From: Rhodocyclaceae bacterium
GTDB lineage: Bacteria > Pseudomonadota > Gammaproteobacteria > Burkholderiales > Rhodocyclaceae
DNA: 64,000 bases
Direction: 5' to 3'
NCBI GenBank assembly: GCA_030681195.1
Contig: JAUXXJ010000045.1
Location: 62,001 to 126,000, forward strand
Shown here: positions 1-9,636 of the stretch, in pieces
Layout: every line of letters starts with the position of its first letter
Numbering within the stretch: position 1 is the stretch's first letter
Notes under the pieces: generated by a model
Told to the model about the DNA's origin: nothing
What the model saw: only the letters and a program-made list of their open reading frames with translations
Databases searched by the model: none
Translations under genes and position numbers: made by a program

Positions 1-45
1 TTCGTCGAGCCACTCCTTGAGTTGAACAGCGTTGATCTGTTTCAT
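1..45 (-). CDS. Rhodanese-like protein, N-terminal fragment (cut by window edge)
   Basis: The start codon lies at 45 and the reading frame runs off the left edge after 15 residues (MKQINAVQLKEWLDE). That opening resembles small single-domain rhodanese sulfurtransferases. In related betaproteobacteria a rhodanese gene commonly follows a pcm-family gene and precedes tolC. The start is only 1 base past the pcm stop, so the two are probably co-transcribed. The active-site cysteine loop is outside the window, so the assignment rests on the opening residues and the context. Confidence 0.5.
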   Translation of the reverse strand, partial: MKQINAVQLKEWLDE

Positions 46-46
46 C

Positions 47-697
47 TCAGAAAGAGAATGCTGCCTTGGCGGATTGCTGCAACATGGCCACGCTGGTTTC
101 CATCAGGTCTTCCGTGACCAAGTGTTCTGACCCCATCCGCGTCAGGCGCTGCAGACGCATCGCCGGCCCAGAACCAACAATGGCGATCAGACGACCGCCC
201 TCCGCCAGTTGCGCCTTCAGCACCGCCGGGATTTCGGTAACGCCGCCGGACACGACGATGACATCAAAGGGGGCTCGCTCGGCCAAACCCGCCAAGCCAT
301 CGCCGACTTCGACCGACACATTGACGACACGATCAGCATCCAGATTGCAGCGTGCCATCTCGGCCAGGGTCGGATCAATCTCGACTGTCCAGACATGATC
401 GACGACTTCGGCCAGCAGTGAGGCCAGATGACCGGAACCAGCCCCGATTTCCAGCACACGGTCGCCATGCTTTAGGGCGCACATTTCCAGGATGCGGGTT
501 TCGAGCTTGGGCGTGAACATCGTGGCCCCACGGCCCAGCGGAATTTCGCTGTCGGCAAATGCCATGGCGCGGCAGGCTGCCGGCACATAGTGCTCGCGCC
601 GGTCGGCATAGAGCAATGCAACGGTTTCCAGCGACATCCGCTCGCAAGTGCGCAGTTGCTGCTGGATCATGTGGTGACGGGCAAGTTCGTAGTTCAT
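47..697 (-). CDS. pcm: Protein-L-isoaspartate O-methyltransferase family protein
   Basis: A 216-residue SAM-dependent methyltransferase of the PIMT family, which repairs isoaspartyl residues in damaged proteins. The SAM-binding motif I reads VLEIGAGSGHLASLL at about residues 82-96, followed by the acidic motif VEID and the post-I segment FDVIVVSGG. I chose the ATG at 697 (MNYELARHHMIQQQLRT) over an upstream ATG at 781, because family members start near this MIxxQLRT helix and the longer form would run into the 3' end of the upstream pump gene. It follows the RND operon by 49 bases on the same strand. In this subgroup methyl transfer to isoaspartate is often not demonstrated, so the substrate is inferred. 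Confidence 0.85.
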   Translation of the reverse strand: MNYELARHHMIQQQLRTCERMSLETVALLYADRREHYVPAACRAMAFADSEIPLGRGATMFTPKLETRILEMCALKHGDRVLEIGAGSGHLASLLAEVVDHVWTVEIDPTLAEMARCNLDADRVVNVSVEVGDGLAGLAERAPFDVIVVSGGVTEIPAVLKAQLAEGGRLIAIVGSGPAMRLQRLTRMGSEHLVTEDLMETSVAMLQQSAKAAFSF

Positions 698-746
698 GGC
701 ATCCGATGGAACTGAAGGTGGTCTGTAATAACCGGGAGCGTGCATT

Positions 747-3700
747 TTACGCCGGCTCCTCGACGCGATACCAGGCAGCATACAGGGCCGGCAGGAACAG
801 CAGGGTCAGCACCGTCGCAATGACCAGACCACCCATGATGGCCACCGCCATCGGACCCCAGAAGATTTGCCGTGACAGGGGGATCATCGCCAGCACCGTC
901 GCTGCCGCCGTCAGCATGATCGGCCGGAAACGCCGCACCGCCGCGCCGACGATGGCATCCCAGCGATGCTTGCCGGCTTTTTCATCCTGATCGATTTGAT
1001 CGACCAGGATCACCGAATTACGCAGGATCATGCCCATCAGCGCAATGACGCCGAGGTTGGCGACGAAGCCGAAGGGTGCGGAGAAGGCGAACAGCGCCAG
1101 CGCCACGCCAATCAGGCCGAGCGGTGCGGTGAGCAAGGCCATGAAGGTGCGGCGCATGCTTTGCAACTGCATCATCAAGAGCGTGATGACGGCGACAATC
1201 ATCAGCGGCATCACCGCCTTGAGCGCATTTTCGTTCTTCGCCGACTCCTCGATCGCGCCACCGATCTCGATGCGATAACCAGGCGGCAGACGCTTGCGAA
1301 CATCGGCCAGTTGCGGGTCGATCTGCTGCGTGGCGGTCGGAGCTGTCACGGTATCGTTGGCAAGGTCGGCGCGGACCTGAATCGACGGTAGGCGGTCACG
1401 CCGCCAAACAACCCCCTCTTCAAGCACCGGTTCGAGCTTCGCCACCTGGGCGAGCGCGATCCACTTGCCATTCTGTGTCGGCACGGGCAGGTCGGCGAGA
1501 CGATCGAGATGGCCACGTTCCTTGCCATCCGCACGCCAAACGATGTCGATCAACAGGTCGCCCTCACGATACTGGGTGAGGGTAAGCCCCTGTTGCGCAC
1601 CCTGCAGCGCCATCGCCACATCCTGGCTCGACACGCCGAGCAGACGGGCGCGATCCTGGTTCAGCATGACGCGTACGCTCTTGGTTTTTTCGTTCCAGTC
1701 CAGATGCACGTTAGTAACATTTTCGCTGCCGCGCATCACCGCCGCCACCTCCTGGGCGATGCTGCGCAGGGTCTCGACATTTTCCCCGGTGACGCGGAAT
1801 ACCACCGGGTAGCCGACCGGCGGGCCGTTCTCCAGCCGCTGCACGCGAGCGCGCAAATGACTCCAACTGCCGTCGGAAGCAGCGAATTGTCCTTGCAGGT
1901 AAGTTTTAACCGCCTCGCGCGCCGCAAAATCCTTGGTGACGACGACAAGCTGGCCGAAATTATCATTGAACAGTTGCTGATCGAGCGGCAGATAGAAGCG
2001 CGGTGCGCCGTTACCGATGTAAGACGTGACATTCACCAGCTTATCTTTGACCTCGTCGCGCGCCAGCAGCGCCTCGACGCGTTTGACTTCGTGCTCGGTG
2101 GCCTTGAGCGAGGCGCCTTGCGGCAGCCACAGATCAACAATCAGCTCGCTGCGATTCGATGGGGGAAAAAACTGGTACTGCACCCCCACCTTGAACAGCG
2201 CCATGCCGCCCACGAAAGCGAGCACCGTCAGCCCGATGACGATCCAGCGATAACGCAAGCACCCTTCGAGGAGCGCCTTATAGCGACGGTAAAACGGGGT
2301 GTCATACACGTCACCGTGATGTTCGGCACCGTATTTGCGCAGCGCCTTCTCATCGAGAATCTTGTAACCAATGTAAGGCGTGAAGATCACCGCCACCACC
2401 CATGACACCAGCAGCGCGATGGCGGTCACCGAAAAGATCGCGCCGGCATATTCCCCCGCGCCGGACTTGGCAAACCCCACGGGCGTAAACACAGCGGCCG
2501 TAATCAGCGTGCCGGTGAGCATCGGGAAGGCGGTGCTGGTGTAGACGAAGGTGGCCGCCTTGGCTTTTTCCCAGCCTTGCTCGATCTTCACCACCATCAT
2601 CTCGGCAGCGATGATCGCGTCGTCAACCAGCAGGCCCAGTGAAATAATCAGTGCGCCCAATGAAATCCGGTGCAAGTCGATGCCGAACACCTTCATCAGC
2701 AGGAAGGTGACGGCCAGCACCAGCGGGATCGATAGTGCCACCACCATGCCGGTGCGCACGCCCAGACTCAGGAAGCTCACCGCCAGCACAATCAGCACCG
2801 CCTCGGCCAGCGTCTGGAGGAACAGGTCGAGCGAGATACGCACGACAGTCGGCTGGTCGGCGACGATGGTCACGTTCAGTCCGAGCGGTAGCGTCCGACT
2901 CTGCTCGGCAATTTCGGCCTCCAGCAAGTTACCAAGGGTAATGACATCGCCGCCCTTGGCCATCACCACGGCGATACCGACGGCATCACGACCATCGACG
3001 CGCATGCGCGGATTGGGCGGCTCGGCGAAGCCGTGCGTCACGGTGGCGACATCGCCGAGCCGGAAGTGCTTGCCGCCGATCACCAGGTCGGTGGCGCGGA
3101 TTTGCTCCACCGTGTCGAACGCCCCGGAAACGCGCAGGCGCACGCGGTCGCTGTCGGTTTCGACGAAGCCGGCCGGCTGCACCGCATTTTGCTGGGCAAT
3201 GGCACTGGCCACCAGGGCGGGCGTCAGACCCAGGCTGGCAAGACGCTGCGGCGCCATGTCGATAAAGATCTTCTCATCCTGCACACCGAGCAGATCGACC
3301 TTCTTCACGTCCGGCAGGTTGCGCAGCGCGCGCTGCATGCGCACCGCCGCGCGACGCAGCTCAGCGTAGTCGTAGCCCGCCCCCGTCAGGGCATAGATAT
3401 TGACATACACATCACCGAACTCGTCATTGGGGAACGGCCCCTGCACGCCAGACGGCAGCGTGTGACGAATGTCGTCGAGTTTTTTTCTCACCTGCTGCCA
3501 GGCTGCCGGCACTTCGGCCTTGGGCGCGTAATCCTTGAGCTGGATGAAGATCAGCGATTCACCGGCGCGCGACGCAGACTTGAGCACATCCAGATAAGGC
3601 GTTTCCTGCAGTTTCTTTTCGATCCGTTCGGTCAGTTCGTTTTCAACCTCCTGTGCCGTAGCGCCCGGCCACAGCGTGCGGACCACCATCACCTTGAAGG

Positions 3701-3830
3701 TGAAGTCGGGATCTTCGGCGCGGCCGAGATCAAAGAAGGCGAGCGTGCCGCCGACCATCAGCACGATCATCAGATACAGCACCATCGACGGGTGCGCAAG
3801 CGCCCACTCGGAGAGGTTGGGGCCCTTCAT
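747..3830 (-). CDS. RND efflux transporter permease subunit (second pump)
   Basis: A 1027-residue inner-membrane AcrB-type RND pump that drives drug or metabolite export by proton antiport. It has the two-fold layout of the family: TM1 at about 15-35, a large periplasmic loop, TM2-6 containing the GLLVDDAIIAAE helix with paired aspartates used for proton relay, then a second loop and TM8-12. The ATG at 3830 (MKGPNLSEWALAHPS) overlaps the stop of the upstream adaptor in an ATGA, which fixes the start. Upstream in the same operon are adaptor 2, pump 1, adaptor 1 and a TetR regulator. No outer-membrane channel gene is in the operon, so a TolC-type partner must be encoded elsewhere. Substrate unknown. 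Confidence 0.93.
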   Translation of the reverse strand: MKGPNLSEWALAHPSMVLYLMIVLMVGGTLAFFDLGRAEDPDFTFKVMVVRTLWPGATAQEVENELTERIEKKLQETPYLDVLKSASRAGESLIFIQLKDYAPKAEVPAAWQQVRKKLDDIRHTLPSGVQGPFPNDEFGDVYVNIYALTGAGYDYAELRRAAVRMQRALRNLPDVKKVDLLGVQDEKIFIDMAPQRLASLGLTPALVASAIAQQNAVQPAGFVETDSDRVRLRVSGAFDTVEQIRATDLVIGGKHFRLGDVATVTHGFAEPPNPRMRVDGRDAVGIAVVMAKGGDVITLGNLLEAEIAEQSRTLPLGLNVTIVADQPTVVRISLDLFLQTLAEAVLIVLAVSFLSLGVRTGMVVALSIPLVLAVTFLLMKVFGIDLHRISLGALIISLGLLVDDAIIAAEMMVVKIEQGWEKAKAATFVYTSTAFPMLTGTLITAAVFTPVGFAKSGAGEYAGAIFSVTAIALLVSWVVAVIFTPYIGYKILDEKALRKYGAEHHGDVYDTPFYRRYKALLEGCLRYRWIVIGLTVLAFVGGMALFKVGVQYQFFPPSNRSELIVDLWLPQGASLKATEHEVKRVEALLARDEVKDKLVNVTSYIGNGAPRFYLPLDQQLFNDNFGQLVVVTKDFAAREAVKTYLQGQFAASDGSWSHLRARVQRLENGPPVGYPVVFRVTGENVETLRSIAQEVAAVMRGSENVTNVHLDWNEKTKSVRVMLNQDRARLLGVSSQDVAMALQGAQQGLTLTQYREGDLLIDIVWRADGKERGHLDRLADLPVPTQNGKWIALAQVAKLEPVLEEGVVWRRDRLPSIQVRADLANDTVTAPTATQQIDPQLADVRKRLPPGYRIEIGGAIEESAKNENALKAVMPLMIVAVITLLMMQLQSMRRTFMALLTAPLGLIGVALALFAFSAPFGFVANLGVIALMGMILRNSVILVDQIDQDEKAGKHRWDAIVGAAVRRFRPIMLTAAATVLAMIPLSRQIFWGPMAVAIMGGLVIATVLTLLFLPALYAAWYRVEEPA

Positions 3831-4843
3831 GGCTGGGCAATCCTGACTTTTTCGCCGGCGGATAATTTGAATGCACCCGCCGCAACGATGGTCTCGCCGC
3901 CATTCAAGCCAGCGGCCACCACCGCGCCGGCATCGCCGTAACGGGCAATGTCGATGGGCTGCTGGCGTACCGCACCATCCTCCCCAATGACCCACACGGC
4001 GGGTTTGTCGCCTTGCTGCAGGATGGCCGCCAGCGGCACGATCAGCTCGGCGCTGCTCTTGCGCACGAAGCGCACCGTCGCCGTCATGCCCAAGGCGACG
4101 GCATCATCGGCATCGACGATCTTCACCCGCGCGGCGAAGGTGCGCGTTGCCGCATCGGCGACTGGTGCGAGTTCGCGCAGTACGCCCCGGTAGGTTTTGC
4201 CCGACCACAAGGTTGCTGTACTGTCAGCGCCGACTTTTAACCCGGCGAGGCGCGATTCGGGAATGGCGAAGGCGACTTCACGCTCACCATCGCGCGCCAG
4301 GCGGAACACCGCCTGCCCGGCGCCGACCACTTGTCCGGGCTCGGCCAGTACCGCAGAGACAACCCCGGCCGCATCGGCGACCAGCGTCGTGTAAGCGGCC
4401 TGGTTCTTCGCCAGCGTCGCCTGCGCAGCCGCAGCAGTCGCGGCCGTTTCCTTGACATCGAGCGCTGCCTGGCTGATGAAATTCTTCTGCCGCAATTCCT
4501 GCGTGCGCTGGAGTTCCGCCGCAGCGAGCGTCCGGTTAGCCTCGGCCTGCATCGCGGTGAGTTGCTGATCGGCGGGATCAAGCCGCGCCAGCACCTGGCC
4601 GGCCTTGACGCGCGCACCGACATCGACCAGCCGTTCGACCAACTTGCCGCCCACGCGGAATCCCAGCGTACTTTCGATGCGTGCGCGCACTTCACCGCTG
4701 TAGGCCTCCTCGCTCGCCGTCCCGCCAGGACCGACTTTTATTGCCTTGACCAGTTTGGGGCCGGTATCGATTTTCTCGGCAGGCGGTACTTTCTCGCCGC
4801 AGGCAACTAACAGCGGAAGGATGAGCAGCAAAGCATATTTCAT
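3827..4843 (-). CDS. RND periplasmic adaptor (membrane fusion) lipoprotein, second pair
   Basis: A 338-residue HlyD/AcrA-type adaptor that should bridge the RND pump to an outer-membrane channel. The N-terminus is a lipoprotein signal (MKYALLLILPLLVAC, lipobox LVAC). Next come a lipoyl half-motif (VGARVKAGQVLARLDPADQQ), an alpha-helical hairpin at about residues 85-155, the second lipoyl half (DAAGVVSAVLAEPGQVV) and beta-barrel segments. The ATG at 4843 overlaps the TGA of pump 1 (ATGA), and its own stop overlaps the start of pump 2. Two diverged copies of the 24-bp dispersed repeat lie inside the coding sequence, encoding KVGPGGTA and KVGADSTA. Confidence 0.92.
   Translation of the reverse strand: MKYALLLILPLLVACGEKVPPAEKIDTGPKLVKAIKVGPGGTASEEAYSGEVRARIESTLGFRVGGKLVERLVDVGARVKAGQVLARLDPADQQLTAMQAEANRTLAAAELQRTQELRQKNFISQAALDVKETAATAAAAQATLAKNQAAYTTLVADAAGVVSAVLAEPGQVVGAGQAVFRLARDGEREVAFAIPESRLAGLKVGADSTATLWSGKTYRGVLRELAPVADAATRTFAARVKIVDADDAVALGMTATVRFVRKSSAELIVPLAAILQQGDKPAVWVIGEDGAVRQQPIDIARYGDAGAVVAAGLNGGETIVAAGAFKLSAGEKVRIAQP
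4215..4238 (+). repeat. 24-bp dispersed repeat, diverged copy
   Basis: 20 of 24 positions match the consensus (starts GCCGTCCCGCCA, ends GCGCCGACTTTT). Inside adaptor 2 on the opposite strand, read KVGADSTA. Confidence 0.5.
4716..4739 (+). repeat. 24-bp dispersed repeat copy
   Basis: 22 of 24 matches to the consensus. In the N-terminal part of adaptor 2, antisense to the gene, read KVGPGGTA. Confidence 0.8.
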
Positions 4844-7800
4844 AGCGCGACTTTCTGACGGCGCATGGCCAGCCAATACAGCAAGGGAATGACGAACAGG
4901 GTCAGCACGGTCGAGAAGGTCAGCCCCCAGACAATCGATTGCGCCACCGGCCCCCACAGCAGCGAATCGCCGGCCAGGCCAAACGCCAGCGAAAACAGGC
5001 CGCCGATAGTCGTCACCGAGGTAATCAGGATCGGCACCACGCGCCGCCGTGCGGCATACACCGCCGCATGCAGCACACTCATGCCGGCCTTGCGCCGCTC
5101 ATTGGCGGCGTCGATCAACACGATGGCCGAATTGACCGCAATGCCGGTCAGTGCGATCACGCCGTAGAGGGTGTAGAGCGAGAGCGGATTTTGCGAGATC
5201 AGCAGGCCGAGCGCCACGCCGGTAAACGCCAGCGGCACGGTGACCAGAATCAGCAACGGCTGGAAATAACTCTTGAACTGCGCGGCGAGGATCAGGTATA
5301 TCAGCCCGACGCCAAACAGGAACAGCACCTTCATCGCATCAAGGCTTTCTCGGATGTCTTCCATCTCGCCGCTAAAGTCGATGCTGGTGTGCGGGAACTG
5401 GGCCGCGATTTTTCGCCAGCCGTCTTGGATCAATGTATCGGCCCGGGTCGTATCGGTGATCGTCTTGTCGAGATCGGCCTCCACGGTAATCGCCCGCACC
5501 AGGTTGTAGTGCTTGATAACGCCCGCACCCACCTTGGTCTCGGCCTTGACCAGGGCGCCGAGCGTGGTGGTCTGCCCATTCGCCAGGGCCACCGGATCAT
5601 TGAGCAGATTAAGGATGTCGTGGCCGACGCTGCCGGCATCACGCTTCGCCCGCACACGCAGTTCAAGCTTCTCGCCCAGATCGCGTGTCTGGGCAATGAT
5701 TTCGCCATCCACTGCGAGGCGCACCAGGCGCGCCACGCGTGCCGCGTCCAGCCCCGCCCCGCGCAAGGCCTCACGATCCAGTTCGAGCACCAGTTGCGGC
5801 CGTCCCGGGATGTCGTCATCGGTCACATCGCGCGCACCCGGCACCGCTTGCGTCACCGCCAGCAAGGCATCGGCCGCAGCCCGCAATTCAAGCGGATCAT
5901 CGCCGCGCACGCGCACCCGCACCGGCTTGGTGGTCGGCGGCCCGCCGGAGATCATGGTGAAACTGACCTTGCCCAGACTGGGCAACGCCTCAATCGCGGG
6001 ACGCACGGCCGCCACAATTTCCTGCACGCTGCGTCCACCGTCCGCCTGCGGCTTGAGCGACACCACCACCTGGCCATAGGCACCGCCATAGAGCGGCTCG
6101 GTGTCGGTGAACTTGATGCCGGCGTAAGCCGCGCTGTTGCGCACCTCGTCGCTCGTCAGCTGCGCGCGTACCTTTGCCTCCAGCTTGGCCGCCTGGGCGA
6201 GACTTTCCTCGATCGGCGCACCGGCCGGCATATCGATATTCACGTAGAAGATGCGCATCGGATCGAAGGCGAAGAACTGCACACGCACCATCCCGGTTGC
6301 CACCGCCGCGCCCGCCAGCACGAACATCAGGGCAGCGGCCGCCAGCGAGAGGCGCGGCCAGCGCATCACGGTAATCAGCCAGCGCGAATATTTCACGCGC
6401 AGCAGATGGTTGAAGCGTGCGCGCCAGTCATCTGTCGGCGGCGGTTTTCCGCCGAGCGAGACCACATGCACCGGCAGCATCCAGTAGGCCTCGAACAGGC
6501 TGATCGCCAGTGCCAGCGTGACGATGAACGGGATCACGAACATGAACTTGCCGACAATGCCGGGCAGCAACAGCAGCGGCAGGAAGGCTGCCATGGTCGT
6601 CAGTACCGATGAGGTCACCGGGGCGAATACCTCGCGCATCGCAGCCACACTCGCCTCCATCGCGGCCAGCCCGCGCTGCATCTTGTAATAGATCGCCTCG
6701 ACCACCACCACCGCATCGTCCACCAACATGCCCAGCGCAATCACCACGCCCAGCAGCACGGAAATATTCACCGTGTAGCCGAGCGCGCCGAGGATCGCAA
6801 AGGTACCGGCCAGCGAGAAAGGCAGCCCCAGGCCAACCAGCACGGCAATGCGCGGCCCGAGAAACAGCCAACTGATCGCCAGCACCACCGCCAGACCGAC
6901 CAGGGCATTCGATTCCATGATGCGAATCGACTCGCGCGTGCGATGCGTCTGGTCATCCAGCAGCTGTAGCTGTACGCCCTCGCTGGCCATGACGTCATTT
7001 TGCGCGGCGATGAAGGCATTGATGCGCTCCATCAATTCGAGTGTATTGGTGCGGCTCTTCTTGGTGATCGCGAGCATCACCGCCGGCTGACCGTCATGGC
7101 TGGCAAGGCTGCCCGGCTTGGCCCGCGCGCGCTGCACGTCGGCAACGCTCCCGAGCGTGGTCTGATCGCGGCCTTTGCCGACGGGAATCTGCGCCAGCCG
7201 CTCCGGATCGGCATGCTGGCCCACCACGCGCACCAGCCAGGCGTCGCGTCCTTCATGCGTCAGCGTTTCCGCCTTGCCGGCAAAGGTATCGCGAAACCAC
7301 GCAAAGGCCGCATCGGCCACATCGGCGCCTGACAGGCCACGATTGGCCAGCGCAGCCGGATCGAACTCGACGCGCAACTCGGGATCGGCCAGCCCGGTGG
7401 CAAACACCTGATCAATGCCGGCCATGCGCTCGAAGTCGTCGCGCAACAGGCGCGCCCGGCGACGCAGATTTTCGTCATTGGCTGCGCCCTTGACCACCAC
7501 CAGTGCGGTCGGGAAGCCATTGGACGTCGTGACCTCCATCACGCGCGGATCGTTTGCCTCGGCCGGCAGTTCGCTGGATGCCTTGTTCTGGATATCGCGG
7601 CGCAGGTCATTGACGCGCTTGTCGAACACGCGTTCAGAAATTTCACGAAAGCGGACCAGGATGTTCGACACATTCTCGCGCGACGAAGACATCGAGAAGC
7701 GGATGTCCGCCACGCCCTTGATGGCGTCCTCCAGCGGTTTGGTGACGCGCTTTTCCACATCCTCTGCCGAGGCGCCCGGTAACACCGTGGTGATTACCAC

Positions 7801-7932
7801 CCAGTTGAAATTGATCTCCGGGTCCTGCTCGCGCGGCATCGTCAGATAGGCCAGCGTCCCCATCACCAACACCACCGCGAAAGCGATGTTGGCCAGCGGA
7901 TGATTGGCAAGTAGACGCCGATAGAAATTCAT
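4840..7932 (-). CDS. RND efflux transporter permease subunit (first pump)
   Basis: A 1030-residue AcrB-family inner-membrane pump. It begins MNFYRRLLANHPLANIAF with TM1 immediately after, followed by the family segment MPREQDPEINFNWV, the TM4 proton-relay helix GMLVDDAVVVVEAIYYKM and a C-terminal TM10-12 block. Its low resemblance to pump 2 (compare the TM4 surroundings and periplasmic loops) says these are two different RND subfamilies, not a recent duplication. The start overlaps the adaptor 1 stop by 4 bases. It could work with adaptor 1 alone, or the two pumps could form a mixed trimer as in MdtBC-type systems; the sequence does not decide. Confidence 0.93.
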   Translation of the reverse strand: MNFYRRLLANHPLANIAFAVVLVMGTLAYLTMPREQDPEINFNWVVITTVLPGASAEDVEKRVTKPLEDAIKGVADIRFSMSSSRENVSNILVRFREISERVFDKRVNDLRRDIQNKASSELPAEANDPRVMEVTTSNGFPTALVVVKGAANDENLRRRARLLRDDFERMAGIDQVFATGLADPELRVEFDPAALANRGLSGADVADAAFAWFRDTFAGKAETLTHEGRDAWLVRVVGQHADPERLAQIPVGKGRDQTTLGSVADVQRARAKPGSLASHDGQPAVMLAITKKSRTNTLELMERINAFIAAQNDVMASEGVQLQLLDDQTHRTRESIRIMESNALVGLAVVLAISWLFLGPRIAVLVGLGLPFSLAGTFAILGALGYTVNISVLLGVVIALGMLVDDAVVVVEAIYYKMQRGLAAMEASVAAMREVFAPVTSSVLTTMAAFLPLLLLPGIVGKFMFVIPFIVTLALAISLFEAYWMLPVHVVSLGGKPPPTDDWRARFNHLLRVKYSRWLITVMRWPRLSLAAAALMFVLAGAAVATGMVRVQFFAFDPMRIFYVNIDMPAGAPIEESLAQAAKLEAKVRAQLTSDEVRNSAAYAGIKFTDTEPLYGGAYGQVVVSLKPQADGGRSVQEIVAAVRPAIEALPSLGKVSFTMISGGPPTTKPVRVRVRGDDPLELRAAADALLAVTQAVPGARDVTDDDIPGRPQLVLELDREALRGAGLDAARVARLVRLAVDGEIIAQTRDLGEKLELRVRAKRDAGSVGHDILNLLNDPVALANGQTTTLGALVKAETKVGAGVIKHYNLVRAITVEADLDKTITDTTRADTLIQDGWRKIAAQFPHTSIDFSGEMEDIRESLDAMKVLFLFGVGLIYLILAAQFKSYFQPLLILVTVPLAFTGVALGLLISQNPLSLYTLYGVIALTGIAVNSAIVLIDAANERRKAGMSVLHAAVYAARRRVVPILITSVTTIGGLFSLAFGLAGDSLLWGPVAQSIVWGLTFSTVLTLFVIPLLYWLAMRRQKVAL

Positions 7933-8951
7933 TGCAACGGCACGCCATCCTGCAGGGCGTGCCGCCCCTGAGTCACGATCTGTGTTTCCGGCGGCAAATC
8001 AAGCGCGGCCGGCCGGCCTTCCTGTGCCGCCGCCAAAGAATGAAAGCGGGCCTTGCCATCGACGGCGATGAAGATGCCATAGCGCCCATTACGCCGCACC
8101 AGCAGGTCGGCCGGCAACCATGGCGCCGGCTCGTGCCAGACCAGCCGCCCTTCCGTGCCGGCCGACGGCGCATTTTCACTAAACGCAAAGCGTGCCTCGA
8201 TGCTGCGCGAATCGCGGTTGACGGTCGGCGAGATGCGCAGCAGCTTGAGCGGATAGATCACGTCGTTCGACTGAAAAGTCGGCGCTGGCGGGACGGCACT
8301 GGTAAAGCTGCCGGCATCGGCTGCCTGCAGTGGCGCGGCCAGCTCCACCTCGCCGGCAGAAACCAGCGTCAGTAGCACCGCGCCGGGGGCAGCGAGCTCG
8401 CCCACCTGTCCGCTGCGGGCGCGCACCACGGCATCGAAAGGGGCGGCGAGGGTGTGTTTCTCGACGTTGCGGCGCGCCGTATCGCGTTGCGCCCGGGCAG
8501 CACGCAGGTCGGCGGTGGCGGCGGTCAGTTCGGTTTCCTTGAGCGTCAAGGCCTCGGCCGAGTAGAAGTTCTGTTCGCGCAGCATTTGCGCGCGTTTGAA
8601 TTGCGCTGCTGCCTGGGCATGGCGCGCCTGCGTTTGCGCCAGGGCGGCATCGGCACGTTCTTGCGCCAGCGCCGCATCGCGACTATCCAGACGGGCGACG
8701 ATCGCCCCTTTCCTGACGCGCTGCCCGACATCCACCGGCAAGGCCAGAATCACCGCCGCCACCTCGGCCGAAATGCGCGCTTCGTTCTTGCCGACCACGG
8801 CCGCCGGCGCGCTGCGCTCGGGGTGGATGGCGACATCTTTCACTGCCTGCACCACAAAAGTCGGCGCTGGCGGGACGGCAGGGGGAGCCGCCTGCTCCTT
8901 GCCGCAGCCAGCCAGCAGCAGTGTGGCAACGATCACGCTAATGTGCCTCAT
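7929..8951 (-). CDS. RND periplasmic adaptor lipoprotein, first pair
   Basis: A 340-residue AcrA/HlyD-type adaptor with a lipoprotein signal ending in LLAGC (Cys16). Lipoyl half-motifs flank an alpha-helical hairpin (VDVGQRVRKGAIVARLDSRD, then helix, then FDAVVRARSGQVGEL). Two perfect copies of the 24-bp dispersed repeat are inside the gene, both in frame as AVPPAPTF. One starts at residue 25, in the flexible stretch just after the lipidated cysteine; the other is at about residues 219-226 in a domain linker. The start overlaps the tetR stop (ATGA), which suggests translational coupling with the regulator. Confidence 0.92.
   Translation of the reverse strand: MRHISVIVATLLLAGCGKEQAAPPAVPPAPTFVVQAVKDVAIHPERSAPAAVVGKNEARISAEVAAVILALPVDVGQRVRKGAIVARLDSRDAALAQERADAALAQTQARHAQAAAQFKRAQMLREQNFYSAEALTLKETELTAATADLRAARAQRDTARRNVEKHTLAAPFDAVVRARSGQVGELAAPGAVLLTLVSAGEVELAAPLQAADAGSFTSAVPPAPTFQSNDVIYPLKLLRISPTVNRDSRSIEARFAFSENAPSAGTEGRLVWHEPAPWLPADLLVRRNGRYGIFIAVDGKARFHSLAAAQEGRPAALDLPPETQIVTQGRHALQDGVPLQ
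8274..8297 (-). repeat. 24-bp dispersed repeat, perfect copy
   Basis: 24 of 24 matches. In adaptor 1, sense orientation, in frame as AVPPAPTF in a domain linker. Confidence 0.92.
8856..8879 (-). repeat. 24-bp dispersed repeat, perfect copy
   Basis: 24 of 24 matches. In adaptor 1 at residues 25-32, sense orientation, AVPPAPTF just after the lipidated cysteine. Confidence 0.92.
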
Positions 8952-9601
8952 GAAGCCTTCCTTTCTGCGCGTAAGCCGCGCAGCATGATGCCGAAATACT
9001 CGTCAAAGTAGGTCGCATCGTCGACGCCCGCCGCTGCGCAGCAATCGATCGAATGGCGCCAGATCATGCGCATCAGCACCGGGGCCATGACCAGATGCAC
9101 CACGGCCGCCACATCAACCTTACGAAATTCCTTGCGCTTGATGCCGCGCTCGATCACCGAGCGGATCAAGGCCGTGCCGCGCTGGATGACCTCCTGCTGA
9201 TAGAACGCCGCGATCTCGGGGAAATTGCGCGCCTCGGCAAACACCAGCTTGGGGATACCGCCGATGCGCTGCGCACCGATCAACTGCCACATGCCAGTCG
9301 CCAGCTCGCGCAGCAAGTCTTCGCTGTTGCCTTTGAAGCCGGCCACCAGCGCCTCGCCTTCGGTCAGCGCCGGCACAATTCCCTCGCGCACGACGGCCTT
9401 GAACAGCGCCTCCTTGCTGTCGAAATACAAATACAGGGTGCCCTTCGAGACCCCAGCCTGTGCCGCCACGTCGTCAAGCCGTGTGGCCGCGTAGCCTTTC
9501 TCGACAAAAACCTCGAGCGCCGCTGCCGTCAGTTCGGCAGGACGGGCTTCTTTACGACGGCGACGCGGCGGTGCCGCTTTGGTGGCGGGGGAATTAGGCA
9601 C
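8948..9601 (-). CDS. TetR/AcrR-family transcriptional regulator of the RND operon
   Basis: A 217-residue TetR-family repressor. The N-terminal helix-turn-helix covers about residues 38-60 (LDDVAAQAGVSKGTLYLYF), followed by an all-helical ligand-binding domain. It is the first gene of a five-gene operon with adaptor 1, pump 1, adaptor 2 and pump 2; all four junctions are 4-base ATGA overlaps, so regulator and pumps are one transcript. A perfect 8+6+8 inverted repeat sits 13 bases upstream of the start, overlapping the predicted -10 element, which fits autorepression relieved by a pump substrate. The inducing ligand is unknown. Confidence 0.9.
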   Translation of the reverse strand: MPNSPATKAAPPRRRRKEARPAELTAAALEVFVEKGYAATRLDDVAAQAGVSKGTLYLYFDSKEALFKAVVREGIVPALTEGEALVAGFKGNSEDLLRELATGMWQLIGAQRIGGIPKLVFAEARNFPEIAAFYQQEVIQRGTALIRSVIERGIKRKEFRKVDVAAVVHLVMAPVLMRMIWRHSIDCCAAAGVDDATYFDEYFGIMLRGLRAERKAS

Positions 9602-9614
9602 AGGGCGAATACGG

Positions 9615-9636
9615 TTAATGACTGAACGGTCATTAA
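9615..9636. promoter_or_regulatory. Palindromic operator, probable TetR binding site
   Basis: Perfect inverted repeat with arms TTAATGAC (9615-9622) and GTCATTAA (9629-9636) and a 6-base centre. The inner TGAC...GTCA core is typical of AcrR/TtgR-type TetR operators. It lies just upstream of the tetR start and touches the predicted -10 hexamer, the usual place for a repressor site. Confidence 0.75.
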